From NCBI GenBank assembly GCA_023453795.1, contig JAEXSP010000025.1:1-31660 (forward strand): a DNA stretch of 31,660 nucleotides, in the 5' to 3' direction. This stretch comes from Bacillota bacterium (GTDB taxonomy: Bacteria; Bacillota; Clostridia; Acetivibrionales; JAEXSP01). This document shows positions 1 to 7,133 of this stretch, piece after piece; the stretch's first letter is position 1, and each line of letters begins with the position of its first letter. The notes below the pieces were generated by a model, which was not told where the DNA came from, did no database searches, and saw only the letters and a program-made list of their open reading frames with translations. Made by a program: the position numbers and the translations under genes.

Positions 1-127
1 TATGGGCGAGGCTCGCTGTAAACTGGATTCTTGAAAGAGTTTTCGACCGACTTACATCTCTATGGGGTGACATTTTCTAGCGATAATTAATATTGATTTA
101 GGGTGACATTTTCTAAAGTTATTGACA
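1..127. mobile_element. Probable right end of an IS21-like insertion sequence (partial)
   Basis: No complete gene is visible here; a short open frame ending in a stop at 19-21 (last residues YGRGSL) could be the tail of a gene outside the window. Two identical copies of GGGTGACATTTTCTA lie 36 bp apart. Repeated TGACATTTTC-type blocks near the terminus are, from memory, typical of IS21-family ends. A TTGACA at 122-127 could be the outer tip ending in CA. The assignment rests only on this terminal repeat pattern, since no transposase is visible, so the family name is tentative. Confidence 0.35.
65..115 (+). repeat. Two direct copies of GGGTGACATTTTCTA, 36 bp apart
   Basis: The 15-base unit occurs at 65-79 and again at 101-115 without mismatch, separated by AT-rich sequence. 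The arrangement fits paired transposase-binding sites at an insertion-sequence end. No further copy was noticed in the window. Confidence 0.8.
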
Positions 128-141
128 ATGGTTTTTATAGT

Positions 142-173
142 AAAAGGCCCCGGGGAAAATACCGGAGCCTTTT
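142..173 (-). terminator. Terminator after gdhA
   Basis: A GC-rich hairpin pairs AAAAGGC and CCGG on one arm with CCGG and GCCTTTT on the other. It lies about 35 bp past the gdhA stop. T-rich flanks on both strands mean it could stop transcription from either side. Confidence 0.75.
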
Positions 174-207
174 AGTAAAATAAAGATTATACCAGGTAGC
201 TTTATTA

Positions 208-1545
208 TTAGTATGCTATACCTTGAGCATACATTGCATCAGCTACTTTCAAGAAACCTGCAATATTTGCGCCTGCAACGAGGTTGTCTTCACAACCGTA
301 TTCTTTTGCAGCTGTGCTTGCGTTTTTGTATATGTTAATCATGATATTTTTAAGTTTTGCATCAACTTCTTCAAATGTCCATGAATATCTAGCGCTGTTC
401 TGGCACATTTCAAGGGCTGAAGTAGCAACTCCACCTGCATTTGCTGCTTTTGCAGGCCCAAAGATTATCTTGTTCTTAAGGAATACATTGATTGCTTCAG
501 GGGTTGAAGGCATGTTTGCACCTTCGCCAACTGCATAACAACCGTTAGCAACAAGCATCTTTGCGGATTCTTCGTTTATTTCGTTCTGTGTTGCAGAAGG
601 CAGTGCGATGTCACATTTGATGGACCATATTCCGGTGCAGCCCTCAGTATATTTAGCTTTCGGATGGTATTTCACATATTCGCTGATTCTCTTTCTCTCA
701 ACTTCTTTCAATTTCTTAACAGTATCGAGCTTAATTCCATCAGCATCATATATATAACCGTTGGAATCGCTTAATGCAACAACCTTGCCGCCTAACTGGT
801 AAACCTTTTCAGTAGCGTATATAGCAACGTTTCCTGAACCGGATACTACAACAGTAGCTCCCTTGAAGGATTTTCCCTTAGCTTTTAAAGCTTCGTCCAT
901 GAAGTAGCAGAGACCGTATCCTGTAGCTTCGGTTCTTGCAAGACTTCCGCCCCAAGTGAGTCCTTTTCCGGTCAGAACACCTGTAAAGTCGTTTCTCAAT
1001 CTCTTGTATTGTCCGTACATATAACCTATTTCACGTCCGCCTGTTCCGATATCTCCTGCAGGAACGTCTGTGTTTTCGCCTATATGTCTCTGGAGCTCAG
1101 TCATAAAGCTCTGGCAGAATCTCATAACTTCATTATCGGACTTGCCTTTAGGGTCAAAATCACTTCCGCCCTTACCACCGCCGATAGGAAGGCTTGTTAA
1201 TGAGTTTTTGAATATCTGTTCGAAACCGAGGAATTTAAGAATACTGAAATTAACTGATGGATGGAGTCTTAAACCACCCTTGTAAGGTCCGATTGCACTG
1301 TTGAATTGAATCCTGTAACCGCGGTTAACATGTACTTTACCGTTGTCGTCAACCCAAGGTACTCTGAATACGATTTGTCTTTCTGGTTCAACTATTCTGT
1401 CAAATATTCCGGCTGCAAGCCATTCGGGATGCTTTTCTGCAACAGGCTCCAGTGATTCAAGAACTTCCTGTACAGCCTGATGAAATTCCGGTTCATTAGG
1501 ATTTCTTTTGATTACTTGATCCATAACACTTTGTAATAGTTTCAT
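208..1545 (-). CDS. gdhA: NADP-type glutamate dehydrogenase
   Basis: Hexameric glutamate dehydrogenase, which interconverts 2-oxoglutarate plus ammonium with glutamate in the cytoplasm. The 445-residue length is standard for the bacterial/fungal small type. The substrate-binding region reads GPYKGGLR (about 86-93) and PIGGGKGGSDFDP (about 120-132), containing the catalytic-site lysine near residue 125. The Rossmann fold carries GSGNVA near 236-241 and is followed by LSDSNG, a pattern usual for NADP rather than NAD specificity. The start ATG at 1545 is preceded by GGGAGG at suitable spacing. It is transcribed alone, away from the SIR2-like gene, and has its own terminator. Its leader is unusually long and structured (see 1546-1897). 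The identity is secure; the cofactor call is an inference from the fold. Confidence 0.96.
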   Translation of the reverse strand: MKLLQSVMDQVIKRNPNEPEFHQAVQEVLESLEPVAEKHPEWLAAGIFDRIVEPERQIVFRVPWVDDNGKVHVNRGYRIQFNSAIGPYKGGLRLHPSVNFSILKFLGFEQIFKNSLTSLPIGGGKGGSDFDPKGKSDNEVMRFCQSFMTELQRHIGENTDVPAGDIGTGGREIGYMYGQYKRLRNDFTGVLTGKGLTWGGSLARTEATGYGLCYFMDEALKAKGKSFKGATVVVSGSGNVAIYATEKVYQLGGKVVALSDSNGYIYDADGIKLDTVKKLKEVERKRISEYVKYHPKAKYTEGCTGIWSIKCDIALPSATQNEINEESAKMLVANGCYAVGEGANMPSTPEAINVFLKNKIIFGPAKAANAGGVATSALEMCQNSARYSWTFEEVDAKLKNIMINIYKNASTAAKEYGCEDNLVAGANIAGFLKVADAMYAQGIAY

Positions 1546-1579
1546 TGTAGTGTCCTCCCAAATTATTTATTATTGTGAA

Positions 1580-1595
1580 ACATGCCATAGCATGT
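1580..1595. repeat. Palindrome ACATGC-N4-GCATGT, proximal copy
   Basis: A perfect 6-bp inverted repeat with a CATA loop, flanked by GAA and GTTC. It lies about 20 bp upstream of the gdhA ribosome binding site. A second copy with a different loop lies exactly 250 bp further upstream at 1830-1845. This suggests a shared regulator-binding site or RNA hairpin. Confidence 0.6.
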
Positions 1596-1796
1596 GTTCA
1601 AAATCAAATTGAATAGAAGCCTATGAGCTTTATAAAAAAACTGCTCATAAGTTTCTCAAACAGCAAATAAATGATAGCCTTATATGGAACATTCCAGATA
1701 TCATTTTATGTTGATTGTATTTAATTGATCTACCTGCCGTTTAGCAAGTAACAACGCACACCTTTGCACATTGTGTCAGATATACTACGTTGTATA

Positions 1797-1823
1797 CCCC
1801 AAAAATAATTTGGGGATTTTTTT
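1797..1823 (+). terminator. Terminator-like hairpin on the plus strand with no gene before it
   Basis: CCCCAAA pairs with TTTGGGG over a five-base loop and is followed by A and seven T. On the plus strand this is a standard intrinsic terminator, but no plus-strand gene precedes it. On the minus strand it lies inside the gdhA leader and has no U tract after it. It might end a small RNA antisense to the leader. Confidence 0.5.
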
Positions 1824-1829
1824 AGTAAA

Positions 1830-1845
1830 ACATGCTGAAGCATGT
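1830..1845. repeat. Palindrome ACATGC-N4-GCATGT, distal copy
   Basis: The palindrome extends to AAAACATGC / GCATGTTTT (1827-1848) around a TGAA loop. It would fall in the early part of the gdhA leader and matches the core of the copy at 1580-1595. Confidence 0.6.
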
Positions 1846-1903
1846 TTTAAAATCGAGAGACTTTATGTCCTCGAATTTTAAAGATATGAATTTTGACAAG
1901 GAA

Positions 1904-1932
1904 ATTATATCAAAAAGTAAAAAGAAATGCAA
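1904..1932 (-). promoter_or_regulatory. Probable sigma-A promoter of gdhA
   Basis: Read on the minus strand: -35 TTGCAT (complement of 1927-1932), a 17-base spacer, and -10 TATAAT (complement of 1904-1909). It directs transcription towards gdhA, with a predicted start near 1897. Confidence 0.6.
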
Positions 1933-2135
1933 GGGGTGATGCGAAAAAATTCGAAATGAAAAAATGTAATTATTGTAAGTTCGACGATTGAAACATTGCG
2001 AAATAAGGGATTGAAAGGCATGGTAAATTGAATTGAAAAAATTAGTTCAACAAAGAATTTGCAGGATGACATAAAAAGAACTTTCATTTGCTGCAATTCC
2101 TACTATATTAATGCTTCATAAAGTTAATTCTTTCC

Positions 2136-2154
2136 AGTATTACTGGGTAATACT
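2136..2154. promoter_or_regulatory. Operator-like dyad upstream of the SIR2-like gene
   Basis: AGTATTAC and GTAATACT form a perfect 8-bp inverted repeat around TGG, ending about 40 bp before the start codon at 2195. Its position suits a repressor or activator site. No adjacent regulator gene points to a binding protein. Confidence 0.4.
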
Positions 2155-2194
2155 CGGCTAAACTAAAAAAAACCTATTTCAAAAGGATTGAATT

Positions 2195-3238
2195 ATGAAA
2201 ACAATGTTAATTTTGGGTGCCGGTTTTTCAAAAAACTCGGGCATACCTATTCAGCCTGAAATACCTGAACTGCTTATAAGAGAAATGCCGGACAATCAAT
2301 TCGAAAACGCTGTATCTATGGCTTTGAAAAAGTTTATCTGCGACATATTCGGATATTCAGCTCAAGCTTCAATTCCTAAGCTTGACGATATTTTTACTTG
2401 TATAGACATTTCCACCAACTCAGGACATCATCTGGGGATTGGATATTCGCCTTTAAATCTGCGGGCGATAAGGAGGCTTTTGGTTTACAGGGTTTTTTCA
2501 ATACTTGAAAACAGCTTCACGTATTCTCATACAATCGAAAGATTCATTGCAAATATGCTTGGCAATAAAAGTGAGGTTGGCTTTATCGTATTAAATTGGG
2601 ATACGGCTTTAGAAAGATACTTGATGAAAATGTATCCGGATTTAGATATTGATTATTGCAGCGATGGCTTGGAATGGATTAAGGACGACAGAAAAAACGA
2701 TTCATTGAAGATTGCAAAAATTCACGGATCCTGCAACTGGCTTTATTGCGATAATTGCAGGATGCTTATATATGATGTTTATAACAATATTCCCATAATT
2801 GAAAGATCCGGTATTCAAGAAGCCGACCTTGAAATGCTGAAGGGGTATCCGGCAAAAACAGAACCGCAAAATAGAAAATGTATGATTTGCGGCAATGAGA
2901 TATCCTCGCACATAGCGACTTTCAGTTACAGAAAGTCCTTCAGGGCAAACTCGTTTCCAAATATTTGGAAGAAAGCGGAGGAGATGCTTTCTCATGCTGA
3001 CAGATGGGTGTTTATAGGGTATTCGCTGCCGGATGCGGATTATGAATTCAAACACCTTTTGAAAATATCCGAACTGAAATTCTCACATATAAACAATGGA
3101 AGGCCGCTGATTGATCTGGTTTTGCTTAACTCTGATAATACTATTGAAAAGTATAAAAGCTTTTTTGGAAAAAGAATGAATACAGTATGTAATAATGGAG
3201 TGGAGGAATACTTGAAATACGTGGATTGCATGCTATAA
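2195..3238 (+). CDS. SIR2-like protein with zinc-ribbon insertion
   Basis: A 347-residue soluble protein with a sirtuin-like Rossmann fold. The NAD-binding signature GAGFSKNSGIP is at 8-18 and NWD at 134-136, in the position of the sirtuin Q-N-x-D. The histidine of IHG is at 177, and GYSLPDAD at 275-282 resembles the C-terminal NAD-contact loop. Between the His motif and that loop are two CxxC pairs (C185/C188 and C229/C232), which probably bind zinc. The DFR motif after GIP in deacylase sirtuins is absent, so it is closer to the SIR2_2-like families, some of which are NAD-hydrolysing effectors in phage defence. It stands alone, with no visible partner effector and no transmembrane segments. 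AAAAGGA precedes the ATG at 2195. The fold is well supported; whether it acts as deacylase, NADase or something else is open. Confidence 0.75.
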   Translation: MKTMLILGAGFSKNSGIPIQPEIPELLIREMPDNQFENAVSMALKKFICDIFGYSAQASIPKLDDIFTCIDISTNSGHHLGIGYSPLNLRAIRRLLVYRVFSILENSFTYSHTIERFIANMLGNKSEVGFIVLNWDTALERYLMKMYPDLDIDYCSDGLEWIKDDRKNDSLKIAKIHGSCNWLYCDNCRMLIYDVYNNIPIIERSGIQEADLEMLKGYPAKTEPQNRKCMICGNEISSHIATFSYRKSFRANSFPNIWKKAEEMLSHADRWVFIGYSLPDADYEFKHLLKISELKFSHINNGRPLIDLVLLNSDNTIEKYKSFFGKRMNTVCNNGVEEYLKYVDCML

Positions 3239-3239
3239 T
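3212..3239 (+). promoter_or_regulatory. Probable engB promoter inside the end of the SIR2-like gene
   Basis: TTGAAA (3212-3217), a 16-base spacer and TATAAT (3234-3239). The -10 box contains the TAA stop of the upstream gene. It would let the GTPase gene be transcribed independently. Confidence 0.55.
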
Positions 3240-3289
3240 ATAACTGAAATTCCTGACAGACAGGACTCATTCTTAAGGAGGAGTATAAT

Positions 3290-3877
3290 ATGAATATAAA
3301 TAATGCAAAATATGAGCTGACTGCAGTCAGGCCTGACCAGTATCCCAAAAGTGAAGTTCCCGAAATAGCTTTTGCAGGCAGGTCAAATGTAGGAAAGTCC
3401 TCATTTATAAATACCCTTTTAAACCGGAAAAACCTTGCAAGAGTTGGTGCAACCCCAGGTAAGACCAGAGAACTCAATTTTTACAATATAGATAATACGA
3501 TTTATTTCGTTGACCTGCCGGGTTACGGCTATGCGGGAGTGTCCAAGGAACAGAAGTCTTCGTGGGGCAGGATGATAGAAACATATCTTACAACACGTCC
3601 GCAATTGGCTTTGATCATGCTTCTGGTTGATATAAGGCATAAGCCTTCAAACGATGATATCCAAATGTATGGGTGGATAAAAAGCTTCAATGTGCCGCAT
3701 ATAATTGCTGCAACAAAGGCCGATAAGATATCGCGATCAGAATTGTTTAAAAAGATAAAAGACATACGTGAGACTCTTGGTTTGGAAGAAAATGAAAAGG
3801 TGGTTCCGTTTTCTTCAGAAAAAAGGACTGGAAAAGATGAGATTTGGCAGCTTATAGAAGAAGCCTTGCAAGCGTAA
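3290..3877 (+). CDS. engB: Ribosome-biogenesis GTPase EngB (YihA/YsxC)
   Basis: A TRAFAC-class small GTPase of 195 residues, the usual length, involved in large-subunit ribosome assembly in the cytoplasm. Visible G motifs: G1 GRSNVGKS (30-37), G2 threonine in GATPGKT (about 53-59), G3 DLPGYG (75-80), G4 TKAD (about 142-145) and a G5-like SSEKRTG near the C-terminus. The start has an excellent AAGGAGG seven bases before the ATG. It lies 51 bp after the SIR2-like gene but has a promoter candidate of its own. In many firmicutes it is linked to lon or clpX, which are not seen here. The identification is firm. Confidence 0.96.
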   Translation: MNINNAKYELTAVRPDQYPKSEVPEIAFAGRSNVGKSSFINTLLNRKNLARVGATPGKTRELNFYNIDNTIYFVDLPGYGYAGVSKEQKSSWGRMIETYLTTRPQLALIMLLVDIRHKPSNDDIQMYGWIKSFNVPHIIAATKADKISRSELFKKIKDIRETLGLEENEKVVPFSSEKRTGKDEIWQLIEEALQA

Positions 3878-3896
3878 TCGATTTATGTTAGTACCT

Positions 3897-3950
3897 AGTA
3901 CTTTGTAAAATCATAATTTTTAAAATAAATAAAGATTTTACAAAGGTACT
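3897..3950 (+). repeat. Long inverted repeat after engB
   Basis: AGTACTTTGTAAAATC (3897-3912) is complementary to 3934-3950, apart from one unpaired base, giving a stem of about 16 bp around an AT-rich 21-base loop. It begins about 20 bp after the engB stop. No T tract follows, so it may stabilise the engB 3' end rather than terminate. Confidence 0.5.
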
Positions 3951-3960
3951 TCCTATGTTT

Positions 3961-4002
3961 GTGGCCTGCTTATCTATAACTTTTGGCGGCTTTACAGGCC
4001 AC
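3961..4002 (+). repeat. Second hairpin, GTGGCCTG / CAGGCCAC
   Basis: A perfect 8-bp GC-rich stem (3961-3968 with 3995-4002) closes a 26-base loop and is followed by TTTATAAAATTATT. It stands directly after the hairpin at 3897-3950. It could be a weak terminator or part of a small structured RNA; the rest of the gap to 4135 shows nothing recognisable. Confidence 0.45.
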
Positions 4003-4134
4003 TTTATAAAATTATTGTTAAAAACAGCAGGATAAGACTTTATTATGTAGAAAATATATTAGTATTGTATTATTTGTATGAAAGAATTTTTGATAGGCAG
4101 AATATATCGGTCTTGGTTGTGTGAGGTGTAGCAG

Positions 4135-4827
4135 ATGGGTAATAAGCTCATTTATGTTGTTGATGATGAGGAAAGAATACGTGATCTGATAAAATCGTAC
4201 CTTCTGAAAGAATCCTTTACGGTAGAGGTGTTCGAAAACGGCAGAAGTGCATATGAGGGCTTCCTTATGAAGCCGCCCGATATGTTCATAATTGACATCA
4301 TGATGCCCGGCATGGATGGCTATGCTTTATGCAGGGAGATAAGAAAAACCAGTGATGTGCCGGTTATAATGGTTTCAGCAAAAGATGATGAAGTAGATAG
4401 AGTTTTGGGGCTCGAGATGGGGAGCGATGATTACATTTCCAAGCCATTCAGTCCCAGAGAGCTTGTCGCAAGGGTAAAAACTATTTTCAGAAGAGTAAAG
4501 CAGGAGCCGGAAAAATCTGAGGGTAAAAGAAACCAAATTGTGTGTTCGGATATTACAGTATATCCGGATGAAAGACGTATGCTTAAAGAAGACAGAGAGC
4601 TTGATCTTACTTCCAAAGAATATGATTTCTTATTCTTTTTAATAAAGAATAAGAACAAAGTATTTAAAAGGGAGCAGCTTATAAACAGTATATGGGGCTA
4701 CGATTATATTGGCGATACACGGGCTATTGACGATCTTGTGAAAAGAGTAAGGAAAAAGATGCTCGAAATAGAATCAAAGCTTGAAATAGTTACTGTATGG
4801 GGCTATGGGTATAAAATAAGCGAGTAG
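4135..4827 (+). CDS. OmpR/PhoB-family response regulator
   Basis: A 230-residue DNA-binding response regulator. The N-terminal receiver domain has the acidic pair D10/D11, the phosphoacceptor D54 in IIDIMMPG, and K103 in SKPFSP. The C-terminal winged helix (about 133-230) has the family pattern LDLTSKEYDFLFFL, then a recognition region with the motif RAIDDLVKRVRKK and a wing near WGYGYK. GAGGTG precedes the ATG. No histidine kinase lies next to it in the window, so its partner, and thus its signal, is unknown. The gene ends 69 bp before argS; whether they are co-transcribed is unclear. Confidence 0.92.
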   Translation: MGNKLIYVVDDEERIRDLIKSYLLKESFTVEVFENGRSAYEGFLMKPPDMFIIDIMMPGMDGYALCREIRKTSDVPVIMVSAKDDEVDRVLGLEMGSDDYISKPFSPRELVARVKTIFRRVKQEPEKSEGKRNQIVCSDITVYPDERRMLKEDRELDLTSKEYDFLFFLIKNKNKVFKREQLINSIWGYDYIGDTRAIDDLVKRVRKKMLEIESKLEIVTVWGYGYKISE

Positions 4828-4896
4828 ATTGCTCTGTTATTTTTCCATAATATATGTTATCATATCATCAGTTTTAATCAGCAGAGGAGAAGTAGT

Positions 4897-6597
4897 ATGT
4901 TTAATACAAGAAGCATTGTTTCGGAACTACTAAATGAAGTAATTGAGCAAATGGATGAAAAGCAGATCCATGACATATTGGAAACACCGCCAAACCCTGA
5001 AATGGGTGATCTTGCCCTTCCTTGCTTCAAACTAAGCAAAATTTTAAGAAAGCCGCCTGTACAGATTGCACAGTATCTGGCAGAGAAATTCCCCGGATCA
5101 AAATATGTAGACAGAGTAGAGGCACTTTCGGGCTATCTCAATATATTCCTTAATAAAGAAGCTTTTATTGATGAAACACTTAAGTCGATATTGAAAGAAA
5201 AGGAAAGTTTCGGGTCTCAGGATATCGGGCATGGCAGGAATATCGTCATAGATTTTTCTGCTCCGAATATTGCCAAGCCTTTTCATATAGGACACCTGAG
5301 ATCAACAGTAATAGGAAATTCCTTATATAATATTTTTAAGTTTAACGGATATAACTGCATTGGCATAAACCATTTGGGGGATTGGGGAACCCAATTCGGG
5401 AAGCTCATAGTTGCGTATAAAATGTGGGGCAGCAAGGAGAAGGTTGAAAAAGAGCAGATAAAGGAATTGATGTCGCTTTATGTAAGGTTCCATGAAGAGG
5501 CTGAAAAAAATCCTGCGTTGGATGATGAAGCCAGAGCATGGTTCACTAAGATGGAACAGGGTGACACGGAAGCTCTTCAACTGTGGCAGTGGTTCAAGGA
5601 TATAAGCATGCAGGAATTCGAAAGGGTTTATAAGGTATTAAGCGTAAGCTTCGATTCGTATGCAGGTGAAAGCTTCTACAATGATAAAATGGATGCAACT
5701 GTCGATGAATTAAAGAAAAAGAGCCTTCTCAAAGAAAGTGAAGGTGCGCAGATAGTGGATTTGACCGAATACAACATGCCTCCATGCATAATACTTAAGA
5801 AGGATGGAAGCACTCTGTATGCAACAAGGGATATAACTGCCGCACTTTATAGAAAGAAGAATTATGACTTCGATAAATGTATTTATGTTACGGGAGTATC
5901 CCAAAGCCTGCACTTTCAACAGTGGTTTAAGGTAATTGAAATGATGGACTACGATTGGTTTAAGGATTTGATTCATGTTCCGTTCGGCACTGTGAGCCTT
6001 CAGGGGGAAAAGCTTTCAACCAGAAAAGGGAAGGTGGTCCTGCTTGAAGAAATATTGTCAGAGGCAATAAAGAAGACAACACAGATAATCGAGCAACGCA
6101 ATCCAGACCTTCCAAACAAAGAAGAAATTGCAAGGCAGATAGGCGTTGGTGCCGTAATTTTCAGTGACATGAGCAGCAACCGGATCAAAGACGTATCTTT
6201 CTCGTGGGAGGAAATATTAAACTTTGATGGTGAAACGGGCCCGTATGTACAATATACCAATGCAAGAACAAACAGTGTTTTAAGAAATGCGCAAGCAGAA
6301 CCGGACATCAACTTTGACGCAGGTGTTTTAACTAAGAAGGAAGAATATGAATTGGTTAAGACTCTTTACAATTTCCCTGACAAAGTAAGACAGGCCATGA
6401 CTGATTTAGAACCATCGGTGATAACAAGATATTTAATAGATTTGGCTCAGGATTTTAACCGTTTCTATCATGAATGCAAGGTATTGATAGATGATGAAAA
6501 GCTGAAAAAGGCTAGGCTTGCACTCACCAAGGCTGCAGGTATTGCGATTTCAAACGGGCTTAAGCTTATCGGTCTGAATGCTCCGGAGAGAGTCTAA
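4897..6597 (+). CDS. argS: Arginyl-tRNA synthetase
   Basis: A class I aminoacyl-tRNA synthetase that charges tRNA-Arg. At 566 residues it matches the bacterial length. The N-terminal Add-1 domain (about 1-110) precedes the catalytic core with the HIGH motif HIGH at 130-133. The KMSKS equivalent is KLSTRKG at 372-378. The DALR anticodon-binding domain fills the C-terminus, with GPYVQYTNAR opening it. GAGGAGAAG precedes the ATG. The 69 bp upstream contain no T-box-like leader, unlike many clostridial synthetase genes. It ends at the bidirectional terminator shared with the spore protein gene. Confidence 0.97.
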   Translation: MFNTRSIVSELLNEVIEQMDEKQIHDILETPPNPEMGDLALPCFKLSKILRKPPVQIAQYLAEKFPGSKYVDRVEALSGYLNIFLNKEAFIDETLKSILKEKESFGSQDIGHGRNIVIDFSAPNIAKPFHIGHLRSTVIGNSLYNIFKFNGYNCIGINHLGDWGTQFGKLIVAYKMWGSKEKVEKEQIKELMSLYVRFHEEAEKNPALDDEARAWFTKMEQGDTEALQLWQWFKDISMQEFERVYKVLSVSFDSYAGESFYNDKMDATVDELKKKSLLKESEGAQIVDLTEYNMPPCIILKKDGSTLYATRDITAALYRKKNYDFDKCIYVTGVSQSLHFQQWFKVIEMMDYDWFKDLIHVPFGTVSLQGEKLSTRKGKVVLLEEILSEAIKKTTQIIEQRNPDLPNKEEIARQIGVGAVIFSDMSSNRIKDVSFSWEEILNFDGETGPYVQYTNARTNSVLRNAQAEPDINFDAGVLTKKEEYELVKTLYNFPDKVRQAMTDLEPSVITRYLIDLAQDFNRFYHECKVLIDDEKLKKARLALTKAAGIAISNGLKLIGLNAPERV

Positions 6598-6607
6598 AGC
6601 ATATATT

Positions 6608-6646
6608 AAAAAATTCCTCCCTTAGAATCAAAGGAGGAATTTTTTT
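6608..6646. terminator. Bidirectional terminator between argS and the spore protein gene
   Basis: AAATTCCTCC pairs with GGAGGAATTT around a 12-base loop, with A/T runs on both sides. It serves argS on the plus strand and the convergent spore protein gene on the minus strand. Confidence 0.85.
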
Positions 6647-6668
6647 GTTTAGTTCATTTATTCTTAAC

Positions 6669-6878
6669 TTACTTGCCTATTAACTGTGATTCAGCCATTT
6701 GTATAAGCTTCTTTGTTATATTGCCGCCTATTCTTCCTGCATCTTTAGCTGCGATGTTTCCGTTATAGCCATCACTCAAATTAACTCCTACCTGAGAAGC
6801 AATTTCAAATTTCATTTTGTTAAGTGCATCCTTTGCACCGGGTACTACTTTTTCATTGCTGTTATTGTTGTTTGCCAT
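6669..6878 (-). CDS. Alpha/beta-type small acid-soluble spore protein
   Basis: A 69-residue protein that coats and protects DNA in the dormant spore and is degraded at germination. Family hallmarks are visible: KFEIASQVGV at 23-32 containing the Gpr cleavage site (E25-I26-A27), NLSDGYNGN at 33-41, and GGNITKKLI at 51-59. GGAGGTG stands just upstream of the ATG. The Gpr protease that would cut it is encoded at 22152-23150. Upstream on the minus strand, GCAATA and CAAAATA spaced about 17 bases apart loosely resemble a sigma-G promoter; this is a weak call. Genomes usually carry several such genes, so I give no symbol. Confidence 0.95.
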   Translation of the reverse strand: MANNNNSNEKVVPGAKDALNKMKFEIASQVGVNLSDGYNGNIAAKDAGRIGGNITKKLIQMAESQLIGK

Positions 6879-7133
6879 TTGTTTTTCACCTCCGTTAGGT
6901 TTATTCGATATATATTTTGAGTAGAATTTCGAATTTTATTGCAAGAATTATTTGGATTATGTAAATTCCATTCTGTGAGAGAAAAGCATTTTTAAGGAGT
7001 AAATGCATTTATTAATTAAAAGAAATATTTATGTTGAAGGATTTTTGAGAGACTGCGACGAATATACTCTATGTCAATTTAGGGATATTATAACTTGTTG
7101 CGCTGATACCCTTTAAAGCATTTTGGAGGTAGC

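Larger units (their letters stand above)
1546..1897 (-). promoter_or_regulatory. Long structured 5' leader of gdhA
   Basis: If transcription starts just downstream of the promoter at 1904-1932, the gdhA mRNA has a leader of about 350 nt. It holds several inverted repeats: ACATGC/GCATGT at 1830-1845 and again at 1580-1595, CCCCAAA/TTTGGGG at 1797-1815, TATAC/GTATA at 1781-1796, ACAACG/CGTTGT at 1751-1793 enclosing a smaller hairpin, AAATGATA/TATCATTT at 1669-1706, and TATGAGC/GCTCATA at about 1623-1648. No coding frame is convincing. I do not recognise it as a known glutamine or other riboswitch. A regulated leader is an inference; the hairpins and promoter are visible. This accounts for most of the gene-free stretch 1546-2194; the rest (1933-2135) shows nothing I can name. 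Confidence 0.5.

Noticed and set aside
1905..2096. A 63-codon minus-strand frame before gdhA
   Set aside because: It has a low-complexity composition, no ribosome binding site, and overlaps the probable gdhA promoter.
2702..3477. Minus-strand frames of 117 and 145 codons
   Set aside because: They are antisense to the SIR2-like gene and engB, both of which have clear motifs; no protein family signal is seen in the antisense frames.
2195..3877. Defence island around the SIR2-like gene
   Set aside because: The neighbours are gdhA, engB, a response regulator and argS, all core genes; no other defence-type gene is found.
4828..4896. T-box leader before argS
   Set aside because: Only 69 bp separate the genes, with no AGGGTGG-type T-box sequence or terminator.
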